From Isoetes taiwanensis (taxonomy: Eukaryota; Streptophyta; Lycopodiopsida; Isoetales; Isoetaceae): DNA of 64,000 nucleotides. How positions within the stretch are numbered: position 1 is the first letter of the stretch; each line of letters starts with the position of its first letter. The notes beneath the pieces were generated by a model. It saw nothing but the letters and a program-made list of their open reading frames with translations, had not been told where the DNA came from and did not search any database. The stretch lies in contig JAJEKV010000321.1 of the NCBI GenBank assembly GCA_021234155.1, positions 1 through 64,000 of the forward strand. The letters are read 5' to 3'. Below, piece by piece: positions 1 to 11,141 of the stretch. Made by a program: the position numbers and the translations under genes.

Positions 1-464
1 CTCGGTACCGCCTCCCTTCTCGGGTTCCACTTGTGGATTCTTCCAGCCACCGGAGATCTGCTTTCACTTGAAGCCCACGGCCAAGATGCTCACGATCATC
101 ATCAAGCTGCCTTCCATGTGCATGATCCCACCGTTCACGCCGCTTACAAGCAAGCTTTGCTCGATGTTCATGCGACCCAATGGCATGCCGCAGAATGGAT
201 GAGGAAATGGCGGCTCTCAACAGTAATCCGTGTGGTCCCTTTGTGCACTTCTGGACGGCACTGTTACCGAAATGGCTTTTACAAGATCAAGATGCGCGCT
301 GATGGATCCCTTTGATGGATTCAAAGCTTCGCTTTGGTTGCTCATGCGGCTTCTCTCAGGTTGAAGGTGTTGATTTCCATGAGACCTTCTCTCGGTGGTG
401 AAATGACTTCCATTCGATTCTTCTTGCTTTAGCAGCAGCTCATGATATGGAGATCCATCAAATG
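1..464 (+). pseudogene. Ty1/copia pol fragment, N-terminal part of reverse transcriptase
   Basis: The window opens inside a copia polyprotein, between integrase and reverse transcriptase. Across frame changes I read the usual start of the copia RT: TYKQAL-like residues, a W-x-A-A-x-x-E pattern near 190-210, YKIKMRADGS near 275-310, FSQVEGVDF-like residues near 350-385 and an end at HDMEIHQM (440-464). Several frameshifts break it, so it is not a working gene. The last codons join perfectly to MDVQTAF at 5759, which resumes the same protein. The two parts are therefore one element split by the insertion at 465-5755. The 5' LTR, gag and integrase must lie left of the window. Confidence 0.8.
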
Positions 465-2160
465 TGGCGCTCGAACATCGACGACCCTGGACGATTATAC
501 ATACGAGGGACTTTCCTCCCATGGCGACCAACTTCGCCATGAGCGAGGGCCTCCCGCCTACTTCGGCCACCTATAATCACGATGTCCCAAAGAAGGACAC
601 GAAAGGGTCATTCGCCCACGCCTTCAATGGGGCTCCTACGCCGCGGAAGCATGAATACAAGGGTTAGCACACAAAGATAAATCACATATAAATAACCACC
701 AACGAAGGGTGGCATATCCATCAAATACTAATGGCAAAGAATATGCATCTAAACCTAAGAAAACACCCCAAACCCATGGTTCTACCCCGTTCAGACCCGG
801 TGAGGATCGTTGATGGCTAGGCCTCAAGAGATCAAAGGCATGTAATCTTGACATGGCGTTGGCTGGGCATAGAACATTGGCTAGGGTTGTCCACTCCATC
901 CGCCTCTCCCCTGCACACTTTGCAGATGGGTCAATTCCACGCTATGGCGCCGCTATAGCCTTCCGGGAGACGCAGGCTCGAGGCATCACCGGGCGAGCCT
1001 ACTCCGGGGTTCATGAAGCCCCGGTCCGATGAGGGTCGGAGCGTCCCCTTCGAGAATCACGGTGGCTCCATGGGCGAGCTAGAGAATACGTGCGCATCGG
1101 CGACCCCGCATCCGTGCGGAAGCTTACTGCGCCCTAAATCTACTCCAAAGTGCAAGGTGCCCCATACGGGTCACACCTTCCCACCCGTGGAGTGTCGGAC
1201 CCATACCGGCCCTCTACGTGGACCGGCTATCGAGGTCTAGCTCGCTATAGGAGTCCTGGGAGCCTTTTATGTTGGGTGCAAGACCCCACCTCCACTTCAC
1301 CTTGTGTTCCTTGTCCGGTGCTAAGCCGGTACCATAGCATCTATGACCCGGTGGGTTCTTGTGCACAAGCCGCATTATTGGGATAATGAGGGGCTTTTAT
1401 CTAGAGCATACTACAATATATGGGCTCAGAGGTCTCTACCCTCCGTAATCCCCCATCTCGGGGTGCTAACTAAGCAAGAACTATCAATTCATCCTTTGAG
1501 AGCAAAACCGTAATCAAAATATAAAGAGAACTTACCTTTTCAACCAAGGGTTAGTTCCTACGAATAAAAGCACAGAGAAACATACAAGACAACACACAAG
1601 TGCCCAAAAGGGGCGCTACCCTAGAATATCAGCCTATACTAGCCACCCACCTGTATTCCCCTTTCGACCCGTTATCGTTTGGTGCCTCCATCCTTACAAA
1701 CTTCGATGCTCGGCTCTGATCACGGGTGCAAGTACTTGGGCAGGTGAAGCTCAGCTCAATCCCAAGGTAGGCCAGCCAAAGTCGATTATGGTGGATACGG
1801 GGTGGTGATCCACCCTATGGATCCAAAATAGCATTCACCATGCCGCCAACCGGGTTTGGCCGGTGGTGGCGTTCCCAAAGGATAATTAGTTTAATTATCC
1901 TTTATAAATAACTAGTAACGGTGCCCAGCGTTGCTGGGCATGATTTGGAACCTGCAACTATTGGGACGCCGAACATTGCATCGGAACAGGAGATTTGCCT
2001 CTTGGTGGTATTGAGCGTAGCGTTCAATTGTAATATTGTTTTGTAGTCTCATCATATTATTTTGTTGCAATTTAATCAAAGTCATCACGTTCTTAGGAAG
2101 TGCAAACACTCTTGCCTAGGAATTCATTGATGTAATGCCGACTACTATTTGTAACGAATA

Positions 2161-2400
2161 GTTTGTCTTTGCTTATTTATTGAGCCTTTCCCTTTCCAAT
2201 AAGGAAAACCTATGAATCTTTGGTCATAAGTTGAATTACTACCATGGGGTAATGGAGGCCTTAGTGGTTGCCTTGTCTTTGCTTATTTATTGAGCTTTTT
2301 CTTTTCCAATAAAAAAAACCTATGAATCTTTGGTCATAAGTTGAAAGCCAAAGCATGTAATCTTGTTACTACCATGGGGTAACAGAGGCCTTAGTGATTG
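2161..2400 (+). repeat. Tandem duplication of about 115 bp
   Basis: Two adjacent copies (about 2161-2271 and 2272-2400) share TTTGCTTATTTATTGAGC, an AACCTATGAATCTTTGGTC stretch and TACTACCATGGGGTAA. The second carries about 17 extra bases before the last block. It lies inside Helitron 1. No coding sense is visible. Confidence 0.8.
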
Positions 2401-2882
2401 TCTCGTCTATGTTCTAGAGTCCATAAAAGCAAACATAAGTTCAATACATCTCTTTTTGGGACACGATAATTAAACAAATACTACTATTCTTGCCATTGCA
2501 ACATTCCTTCCAGGGTTTGATGTGATTTTGATGGGGTTGGATGTCGTTTTATACATGTTTATAACAAAGGTTTTCTACATGTTTACAACAAAGGCAGAGA
2601 ATTTTTTCACCATTCTCCTCAATTATCTCCTCCATTTTCTTTAGACAGCATTTAAACAATAAGATTTGAAAATGTTAAAACAATATGATTTCAGTCAGAA
2701 CGTCAATCTACAATCTACTGTACATTGATATCAAAACATATTGGAAATTTCATATGTATTAAGCAAAAGGCAAAAGATAATTGAAATTAGAACCACTTGC
2801 AAAACAGGATGTGAGATATTTTCTGTGCATTTTTGCATGGCATTCATGATATAAATGCTAGGTACAATCTGATCATATGTAC

Positions 2883-3400
2883 CTGAAGAATAGACTTCCC
2901 CATAGCAATCACACTACTGGCACAACCAAACCAATTACAGTTCTGGTGAGAAAGGGAGTAACAACAATGAAAGATATTGTTGTCAAGCTTGTCAGCATAA
3001 TGCTGAGTGCCACATCCCCATTAGATACGTATGCTGCATAGCTTGATAGTTGAGCACCAGCAATGCATGCGGTGAGGATAAGCCCAACAGCGAATGATGA
3101 ATAATAAAAAAGCCAAGTATGGTAGAGGCATGTCACAACGTACCTTTGTAAAATTAAAGCAAAATCAGAAACTGAAAGCTGCACATGGATAGCATAATAC
3201 CACCTTGATGCACATTACATGCTAGCTTTGGAGCTTTTCACATATCAAAAAGATTACACAAAGTGAGAAATGAAGTATGTTACCAGAAAAATGAAGTTGG
3301 ATTTATCAATGCAGATGCTGCAATGGCAAGGACAATATAAGGAAGCAACCTAGATAATGATCTTGTAAGAACTCGCCATATCTCCACCCAATTAGCAACC
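2883..3400 (-). pseudogene. Captured exons of a BASS1-like sodium/metabolite cotransporter
   Basis: Three exon pieces read on the minus strand. The first (3400-3284) encodes VANWVEIW..LLPYIVLAIAASAL and is bounded by TGCTGCAG acceptor and CTG/GTAACA donor. The second (about 3225-3144) reads GGIMLS..QLSVSDFALILQR and ends AAAG/GTACG. The third (about 3125-2883) reads GLILTACIAGAQLSSY..GDVALSIMLTS..PFLT..VVPV..MGKSILQ and ends CAG/GTACAT. In plant plastid BASS (bile acid:sodium symporter family) proteins these segments occur in this order: a membrane helix, then the conserved AGAQLSSY and VAMSKSILQ blocks. Frame slips, a shortened region between pieces two and three, and missing N- and C-terminal parts show a captured fragment, not a gene. 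Confidence 0.75.
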
Positions 3401-4911
3401 CTGCAGCACAAAAGGATTCTTGAATCAACAAATGAATCATTGACTGCAGAAATGGGCATGGGGAGGGCTCTTGAAGAGCACTTCAAATGCAAGTTGCATG
3501 TAAGAAGTGCAGTGGTAGGAAACATATGCTAATGCCCCGGAATTCTGTAAATAGATGATGCAAGCATATGTGCTATACCATAGAGCTATTTGCTTTTAAT
3601 GTACATCATAGGATTAATACTAAGAAAAAAATAACAAATAAAAAGCTTTTACATATACCCTTTAATGTCTGCTTCAATGTGATATGCCTGTGTGAATCCA
3701 ATTTGCTTGCGTTGTTGCTGTTGCAGTTGCTACCTTCGTGAAGAAGATTTGTGCAAGTCCAACCCTTAAATCCTGCAAGTTTCTGACTTTATTCTTCATC
3801 TCCTTCATACAAAGCAATGTTAGATTGGTGCAATGCAGCAAAAGATGGAGCAGATAGAGAAGATTTACTTTCATTGCTCCTGATGCTTCTTTATAAAGAA
3901 GATTTGCTTCTCAACACCAAGCTCCTAAGTCCTGCCGATTTCTAATTTTATTCTCCAGACCTCCTTGTAAAAGGTATCTACACACCCAAAAATACTCACT
4001 AAAGAAAGGCAGAGGAATAGAATGTGTGCCCCTTGGGTGGAGAAACAGAAGAAATGGGTGCAACGGGAAAAGGAAAATTGCCTTGAGCTCCCGTTAAATG
4101 GGTCCGGCTCAAGCTAAACCTGGAATGCAAGCTCGTCATTTTTTGTCTCAGATCTTTTCCCTATAAAAGAGGATGAAATTCAACTAAACATACCTTCCAA
4201 TTTTACATACTCTGTATGCCCTTGCAGTTCCAGCCTCTAAGTAAAAATTCCAGCTCCAAGCTGCAACTGAAAGCTCCAGTTCCTATCATTCAAGCACTAC
4301 CGATTTACCATAATGATTTACCATAGTTGTACCTCTTGCTTTTAACCTAGGGCATGTCGACCCTTCACAGATGAATTCATCTTCTGGATAATATTTTGGA
4401 TTGGAAATGCATTCTCTAGATCGGGTTTCCCAATGGATTATCCCTTTTCTGGCTTGATGCTGGGTGAGGAAATTGATTAGTTGCTGGAATCCTTGGATTG
4501 GATGATCCCTTCCTTACCCTTCCTTAACAACTCTGGCGGATCAGAACATCTAATCATCTTCAGTTGATTGTCTTTGCAAGTTCAGTTGCTGACTGTTTGA
4601 ATTGTAGCGGCAGCGGATTCACCTAGGGTTAGCAAATGCACCTTAGAAACCAACGCAGCAACTCATTGCCTTGCAGCTGTGAGGAACATCCGCTAAAAAG
4701 CCTCAGGCATGCCGAGTTCGAAGAAGCTTGCCCTTCTTGTGTGGTTTGGTTCAGGCAGGACGAAATTTATTAGAGTAAGGCAGCGCAAATCCGGCAAATG
4801 AACTGCAGAAACCGGTGATCAAGTCCCTTGCAAACGTATCGCTAGGATCCTTTCGACCGCGAAAAGCCGAAAGAAGATTGGCGATGGGCAAGAAATGATT
4901 CAACTCAAAGA

Positions 4912-5250
4912 TTGGCAATCAGGAAAGAGGGCTTTATGCCTGAGAGGTTCAATATGAGAAACAACAAAAAGCGCCTCGTTGAGCAATGCAAGGCCCGTGC
5001 AATGCAGAGCTCTTGCAGTGAAGTCACAGAGCAAGAAAATTTGTGCTCTTCATTTGATCTTCCAACCTTTTCTAGTCATAATCCATCCTGCTTTGATGAA
5101 GAATTTGAATGCTTTTATTTCAAATATATGCTCTTGCAGGAGCAGTCAGACGAAGATGCTATTGCTGCTGCAGAGAATCAATTATATGAGATCTGGAGTT
5201 TTCATTGCCTGGAAGCGGATGGTGTTGCAGACCTTCCTGATTCGCCATAG
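4912..5250 (+). other. Open frame of 112 codons, unknown, inside Helitron 1
   Basis: A frame runs from 4912 to a stop at 5250 on the strand opposite to Helitron 1. The product would be mixed polar and acidic, with LLQEQSDEDAIAAAENQLYEIW in its C-terminal third. I do not recognise a family. It may be another captured exon piece, or chance. Confidence 0.2.
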
Positions 5251-5755
5251 CTGAGGAAGCCCTAAATCATGAGAACATAAACCAACGACCCAGCTTCGGC
5301 GCCTTTAGCTACAGCGACGGATCACCATCACCATTTCGGCATCGGCCCACCCGACCATGATCAAACCTTCATAACATGAAAGAACAGGGACGATCAAATC
5401 GGCACTGAAAAGAACAGCAAAAGCTTGAGCGCATAAGCCAAAAAGAGATCAAAAACCCTAACCCGTGGGGCTAAAAAAAAACTTTTGAGGATGTGGCATC
5501 ATCTCCACCGTTGTTAGAATGGATCAAATCCAGACCATCAAATTTAGGGCGTGGTCCATTACTTGCAGTAAAACATTATAATATAAGATGATCCCTTAAA
5601 TGTAGGTTATTATCTTTAACAATTAAATTAGCATAGCTAATTTAATCCTTTTTAAGTCAACCCCCTAGGTTACCATGCCCCATGGTAGCGTATCCATACT
5701 GGGTGACGTGTCAACATATTTATACATGTACGGTATAAATACTTGGAACGTCACA

Positions 5756-7053
5756 AAATGGACGTGCAAACTGCATTCTTGTATGATGATCTTTCAGAGG
5801 AAGTTTACTTGCAGCAGGCTGACGGCTACATTCAGCCCGGCAAGGAGCATTTGGTCTGGAGACTTCACAAGGCCCTGGCTTGCGACAGGCACCCCGGGCT
5901 TGGTATGAAAAAATGCACAACTTCTTACTTAAATTGGGCTTCAGCAGTGGTTTTGCAGACACCAACCTTTATGTCCTCAAGCAGGATGCTGCCTTCACTC
6001 TTTTGGGCCTTTACATTGATGATACTATCATCGTCACTAACTCTCTTGCAGTGCTCTCTCGCATTAAGCAATCTTTGGCTGCCCACTTCATGATGCATGA
6101 CCTCCAAGAAATTCGGAGTTGCCTTGGCCTGCGCATCACACGAGATTGCTCTCAGCGCATCCTCTGGTTTGATCAAGAGAAATATAGCCTGGATATTCTC
6201 CACAAGTTCAATATGCATGACTGTCATGGCATCTCCACTCCCATGGACGTTGGTCTAAAACTGTCTACTGCTGATTCCCCACAGACCCCAGTTGACCATG
6301 CTGCTATGGCTCCCATCCCATATCGCAATGCATTAGGTTGCCTCAATTATCTCATGATCTGCACTCATCCTGACCTTGGCTTTGTCGTCAGTCTCTTGAG
6401 CCGCTTCATGGCCAATCCTGGTCTCCCTCATTGGCATGCTCTCAAAGCGTGTTTTCGTTATCTTCGAGCCCTTCGCCCACTTTGGCCTTCAGTTTGGACC
6501 TCCTTCCTCTACCCAGGATCTCTTTCTTGGTTACACTGATGCTGACTATGCCGGTGAAGAGGAGGCCAAATCAACCTCTGGTTATTGTTTTTTCTTCAAT
6601 GAGGGTATCATCAGCTGGAGCTCTAAGAAGCAACAGGTCATTGCTCAATCCACTATGGAAGCAGAGTATATTGCTGCCTGCGAGGCAGCCAAAGAAGCTG
6701 CTTGGCTTCAGAAAATTGCCCTGGACCTTCACCTTCAGCAGGAGCTGCCTCTCACTCTTTACTGTGATAGCCAAAGTGCAATTGCCTTGGCTAAAGATCC
6801 CAGGTTTCATCCCAAGTCCAAGCATCTGAAAGTGCAGTTTTATTATCTGAAAGAACAAGTTCATGATGGTCACCTGGTTATGCCTTACTGTAACACTCAT
6901 GACATGGTGGTAGATCTTCTCACTAAGCCTCTGCCTACTTCCAAATTTCAGCACCATCGCACTCAACTTCGTGTTCTTCCTCGAGGTTCAGCTCAAGCAG
7001 GAGGTACAGAAGATCTTGTGAGCACCACCTCTTCAGACTCCTTCAAGCAGGAG
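5756..7053 (+). pseudogene. Ty1/copia pol, C-terminal reverse transcriptase and RNase H
   Basis: This continues the copia protein broken at 464. RT resumes with MDVQTAF and RLHKAL, shifts frame near 5878, continues RQAPRAWYEKM, then the catalytic LYIDD box (about 6010-6025) and the GCLNYL..HPDLGF block. After a second frameshift near 6440-6480 comes RNase H: GYTDADYAG, TSGYCFFF, SWSSKKQ, STMEAEY (about 6650-6670), YCDSQSAI (about 6760-6785), SKHLKVQFYYLKE and a C-terminal LTKPLP. The frame ends at 7057, overlapping the first bases of the 3' LTR. Domain order and lengths are normal for copia; two frameshifts and the insertion make it inactive. Confidence 0.9.
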
Positions 7054-7354
7054 TGTTGATCAAATGAAGTCGTCTTGACACGTGGCACCCACAAAACCGT
7101 CACCTTCTCGGTGCAAAAATCTTAGGAGAAACTCTAGGAGAAACTCTTGCATGTTACTGTTTTTAGTATTGCTATTTTGGTATTAAAGGATCCTTTCGAT
7201 CCTCTCTTTCTATCAAGTTCTGGCATTCAATAGAATCTATCGCCTTGCTATTCATCTGGGTTACCGAATACCTAGCTATTCTAGGTTCTACGTGTGAGAA
7301 CTGAATACCAAGCTATTCTAGGTTCTGCGTTTGTGAGTTGAATATCGATCATCA
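7054..7354 (+). repeat. 3' LTR of the copia element
   Basis: The sequence begins TGTTGATC at 7054, directly after a purine-rich AAGCAGGAG, and ends GATCATCA at 7354, a near-perfect inverted match of the start. About 300 bp is usual for a copia LTR. The purine run before it is the likely polypurine tract. The matching 5' LTR is outside the window, so I cannot confirm by comparison. Confidence 0.65.
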
Positions 7355-10300
7355 GATCTGGGTTTGGGGTCTATCTTCCTGGCATTTATGTGCAAGTGCG
7401 CCTTTTGGCACTTTCTCTTCTTAATTGCTCCTGATCTGACCTCCACACTTCATACATTACAGCTTTTTCCCAAACCCATAGATGCTCAGCTGTGTTTCTA
7501 TCCAGTGTTTCAGCAATCACATCATTTTGGTCTATCATCATCAAGTTTGTTGCAGACGCAATGTTCCTTTCTCATTTGTTCTGCTGCAACTTGAGCTTCA
7601 TCTTAAAACAAAGGCGCCTTCATTTATAATCTCTCTCTTTCAATATGTTCAGGTGTACATAATATGTTCATTTCTCAAAGCATCCTCTAGAGTAACCATA
7701 GGTTTCCATGTTTTATTTGTCAAACATGTATGTGGAACAAACTAAGTGCATATACCAGAGATCTTTCCTCTTTCTGCTCCTAAAAACTAGATGGACATAC
7801 AACTTATCATTTCAGTTTATTGCATGGTATAGATGATTGCATGATGGCTATTAATCATTAAAAGCAAGGCTTTTATATTCCCTGAAATTTTTACAGGGTT
7901 TTCATTTTTGGAGCAAGGGCATAGACTTGGCAAGAATTAGTCAGAACTAGCTATGTGTAGAATTGCAGAGTAGAATTGCAGAACTGCATCTGGATGGAAT
8001 GAAGCATTTCGAAACAATATGAGGACAATTTGGAAGAATTCTGGAGGATACCTAGGTATATATGTCTTTCTTGTCCTTCATGATGGTAGATGTGCTTTAA
8101 ATTAGAAAACTTCTTTTGACATCAAGGAACAAGTCGAATTGTTCTTCCGAGAAGGAAGGAAGGAAGGAAGGAAAAATAATGAAGGGCAACAGGCTATATC
8201 AAGCCTTTGTTCTAATTGAGACAAAGAAATAAGTTTCTTAACCTTCTTCCTAACAGCGTAATCCATAATTGTATTTAGTATAAAACCTCTTTCGTCTTCC
8301 TTGCTCACTAAAAATTGTTGCTTCCAGGTCCTTAGAATTGTTATATATGAATTTTTGCCTTAATATGATATGGATATACACTGCCATAGTTTCATGCATG
8401 CTCTTTTTCATATTAGCAAGGCAAGAAAGCATTTGGAATAATATTTGGAAGACAACCAGATGTATGTTTGTTTTTATATTCCTTTTTAGTGCATTTGAAA
8501 TAAAATTATTTAGGCAACAAGGAATAAAAGATTTTTTAGCATCTTTTTGATAAGAAAACTCATGGTTTATGAGATTCTACTATGGTGCAACAATATAGGA
8601 GATTCTGCTACATGCCTTACATACGTTGGTGCCATTTTAGTACATTTATCAGCATATGTCGTTGTTGGGATGCAATAATTTAATTCTATAGAAAATAATA
8701 AAATGCTAATGGTAAAGCCTTGCCTAAATATCTAGACTATGTAATCATGTACTTGCTGATAAAATTTAATGTAAAACTTGAATAAACTTTGTGCGGCTCT
8801 TATATCCATTTAACTCCTATTTGCAATATATATGTAATTGTCGATATGTTGAAATAAATTGGATACAAGAATTTTGAACAATTATTGAGACTTGCATTTG
8901 CCGTAATCAAACAGAAAAATAAAATGATCAAAAATATACCTCAACTTGTAGTGTTGTCAACAATTGATTACATGAGTGAACAACATTACTAATATAAATA
9001 AATTTTAACATAAACGTTCTTATTTTCGGCAACAAGTTCTAACAAAAGCAAATAGTAAAAAAGAAAAATAAAAGACCAATTACTAAACTCTAAGAAACGA
9101 AAAAAATGCTACTTGAGAGATGTAATTGACATGGCTTTGTTTGTGCAAAATGCAAGATTGTCTAAATTTAGAAAACACTAAGGGAAAATGAGGGTTGGAA
9201 GGAAAAGAGAAGGATCCCACATATTTAGATAAGAATGCAATACAATTATACTTACAACTGGCAAGACAAGATGTCATTACATGTGGACAGCTAGAGCTTG
9301 ATAAAAGCATGAGTTCTTATGCCCAGGTTTGATTTTAGTAACATGTTTGCTCATGAAAACATGACTTACACCGAAGGTGATCTATAGGGTACTAACTCCA
9401 TGGGGTCAACCTTATACCCGTATATACGCGGCAACGCCCGACACATGTTTACTAGTTCCTCCTATGTTTTATTAGCAGGGTTGCCTAACCCGAGGTGCAA
9501 CGTTTGCTGCAATCTAGAATGTCCACATGTCATGCCACGTAAGCAAAATAATTGCATGCCGTTGGATTTCATATTTTCCAATCTGACAGTCACGAATATT
9601 CTAAAAATCCAGGTAATTCCTTCATCTCCTTCGTCCTTTGTGGGCCTGGCCTTCTATACCCACACCCGGCTTCTATTCACTTTGGCATGCGGCTAAACTG
9701 TGCTTCGTTAACTGCTTCTTTGCATTTCTTGTAATTCAGTGCACGAGGCTAAGTAATGCTTTGCAGAGTAAGCAGCGGCTCATCAGGGATGCTCCACACT
9801 TTCGTTGTTGCCAGTGCTCCAGGCACGTTCTGATGGTCTGAAACTGGCCGAAATGCGGCCTCTTCTAGTGTATTTGTCCACCCTACTAGTCTTGGAATTG
9901 GATTAGGTTTCAATGCTTGTAACAATTTGGGTTTTCTTTGCACATAAGGCGCTGCCTAGGTAATCAATTTGATTTCTTCTTATTTGCATTTGTTTATTTG
10001 TTCTCTTACTCTTTTTTTTTCAACTCCTTTTTCCTCGTCTACGCATAACAATCTTGTCACTCTTTACTACAATTAGGCTTAGAACCTCAGACCAATCTTT
10101 GAGAAATACTTGGATCATTTTACAACTGATCCATTATCATCGTCCTACCCATGACATGCCTTTTTTTTTGTTATATGTACATTCTCATTGATCCATCATT
10201 TTTCTTCACAAACAAGATGGATCCAATAGGTCATGTGCTTAACTTGCTAAATCTTATGTTAAACAGTTCCTGCTTAATAGGCTTCTCAAATTCTGAATTT

Positions 10301-10858
10301 AACACTCTATAGGGCTTTTAATGCCGACCTTGTATTTGACACTGCTCTCCTTTCCTTGGTGATGATCGGATTATTTCCTCTGGAAAAAGATCTTTGAACT
10401 ATCAACTTATGCAACTTCCTCTTTCATGATTGACTTTAGGAGTTGTTTGGATAGTTCCTACAGATTTTGTCTCTACAAATCTTAGCTGTTGTGCCGATCA
10501 AAGCCTTATTAGCACCGACAGTGTCGGCGCTAGAATTGTGGGTTCTGCAGATAGCCAAGAAGGAACTTTTCAACAAGATGAGACTTTAAGTAGATGAAGC
10601 GAGCAAAATGATGATCAATGAGGCATAAGTCCTTGCTTATACAGCTTTGGATGAATTTTGAAGTCCAGAAGAATGCAATTGCATGTTTGCTTAATATATG
10701 CCTTCAGGATAAAAACATGAGGGCAATATACAGATATTCCAAAAATACTGATAATATTAGCAAGGTCTCGAATGCAGGCTTGACTACCAAACTAGTGGTG
10801 TAGCAATAGAGTCTCGAGCCTCATGTCAATGAAAAAATATAGGGATACAATGGTGAAA
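7355..10858. other. AT-rich stretch without recognisable genes
   Basis: I see no gene, RNA or element ends I can defend here. A short GAAG microsatellite lies at about 8151-8174. Open frames are short and without family likeness. A tract near 9400-9950 is richer in GC but I cannot place it. It is the DNA into which the LINE at 10869 inserted, or older decayed repeats. Confidence 0.5.
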
Positions 10859-11116
10859 ATGATGCACTGCTCCATCCCAAAGTATCTGTTTTATGGTGGC
10901 AAGTAACTCATCGTTGTCTGCGCGTTAATATTCTGGTGCACAGATTTCGTCCAGAGGTGTCTGCACTTTGTCCCTTATGTGCACAGAGGGACGAGACAAT
11001 TGAGCATTGCTTCTTCCTATGTAGACATGTCAGACATGCTTGGTTGTGGCTTCAAGGCCTCTTTCATTGCAATTTGAATAGCCAGCAAGTGTTATTAGCA
11101 GTTTATCCAAGTAGTT
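10859..11116 (+). pseudogene. LINE 3' fragment, left part (zf-RVT), with target duplication
   Basis: After ATGATGCACT (10859-10868), the LINE target duplication, the frame reads VHRFRPEVSALCPLC..ETIEHCFFLC and ends LLAVYPSS. This is the zinc-binding domain (zf-RVT) found after reverse transcriptase in plant LINEs. The protein breaks at 11116 where element E begins. It resumes on the opposite strand at 39255 (WDNLAKRAFHLASAWIIWSIWKR), and the second ATGATGCACT copy is at 38872-38863 after a poly(A). So this is a 5'-truncated LINE split by E and then turned around by an inversion. Confidence 0.85.
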
Positions 11117-11141
11117 AACAAGATTGCGTATTAAACGGGAG
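11117..11141 (+). repeat. Left terminal inverted repeat of outer E
   Basis: AACAAGATTGCGTATTAAAC followed by GGGAG starts right after target AGTT. It matches the reverse complement of both right ends (36588 and the inverted 39260) with three to five differences. Confidence 0.75.

Larger units (their letters stand above)
1912..5588 (-). mobile_element. Helitron 1, non-autonomous, with captured exons
   Basis: Read on the minus strand, the element starts TCTTATATTATAATG at 5588 after an A. It ends in CTAG (1915-1912) followed by T. An 8-bp hairpin with GTT loop (1922-1940, TGCCCAGC/GCTGGGCA) lies seven bases before the CTAG. TC start, CTRR end, terminal hairpin and insertion between A and T are the defining Helitron marks. 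Its first 100 bases match those of Helitron 2 at 48174: both share the TCTTATATTATAA start, a CCCTAAATT block and GGTGGAGATGATG. I see no Rep/helicase, so it is non-autonomous. It carries BASS transporter exons in its own orientation. Confidence 0.8.
465..5755. mobile_element. TG..CA insertion in copia RT, flanked by AAATG duplication
   Basis: The copia reading frame stops at 464 and resumes at 5756. AAATG is present on both sides (460-464 and 5756-5760), and the inserted DNA begins TGGCGC and ends GTCACA. TG..CA ends with a 5-bp target duplication are typical of LTR elements. After removing the Helitron at 1912-5588 only about 1.6 kb is left, so a large solo LTR or a non-autonomous LTR element is the best reading. 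A TATAAATA box sits at about 5734. The part from 465 to 1911 is GC-rich near 960-1330 and holds no domain I recognise. Confidence 0.6.

Noticed and set aside
2909-3184. A single small membrane protein gene of 91 codons
   Set aside because: It is parts of two BASS exons with splice donors at 3144 and 2883, read through in one frame by chance, within a Helitron.
7355-10858. Several frames of 60-98 codons as small host genes
   Set aside because: No family likeness, no splice structure and no support from repeated copies.
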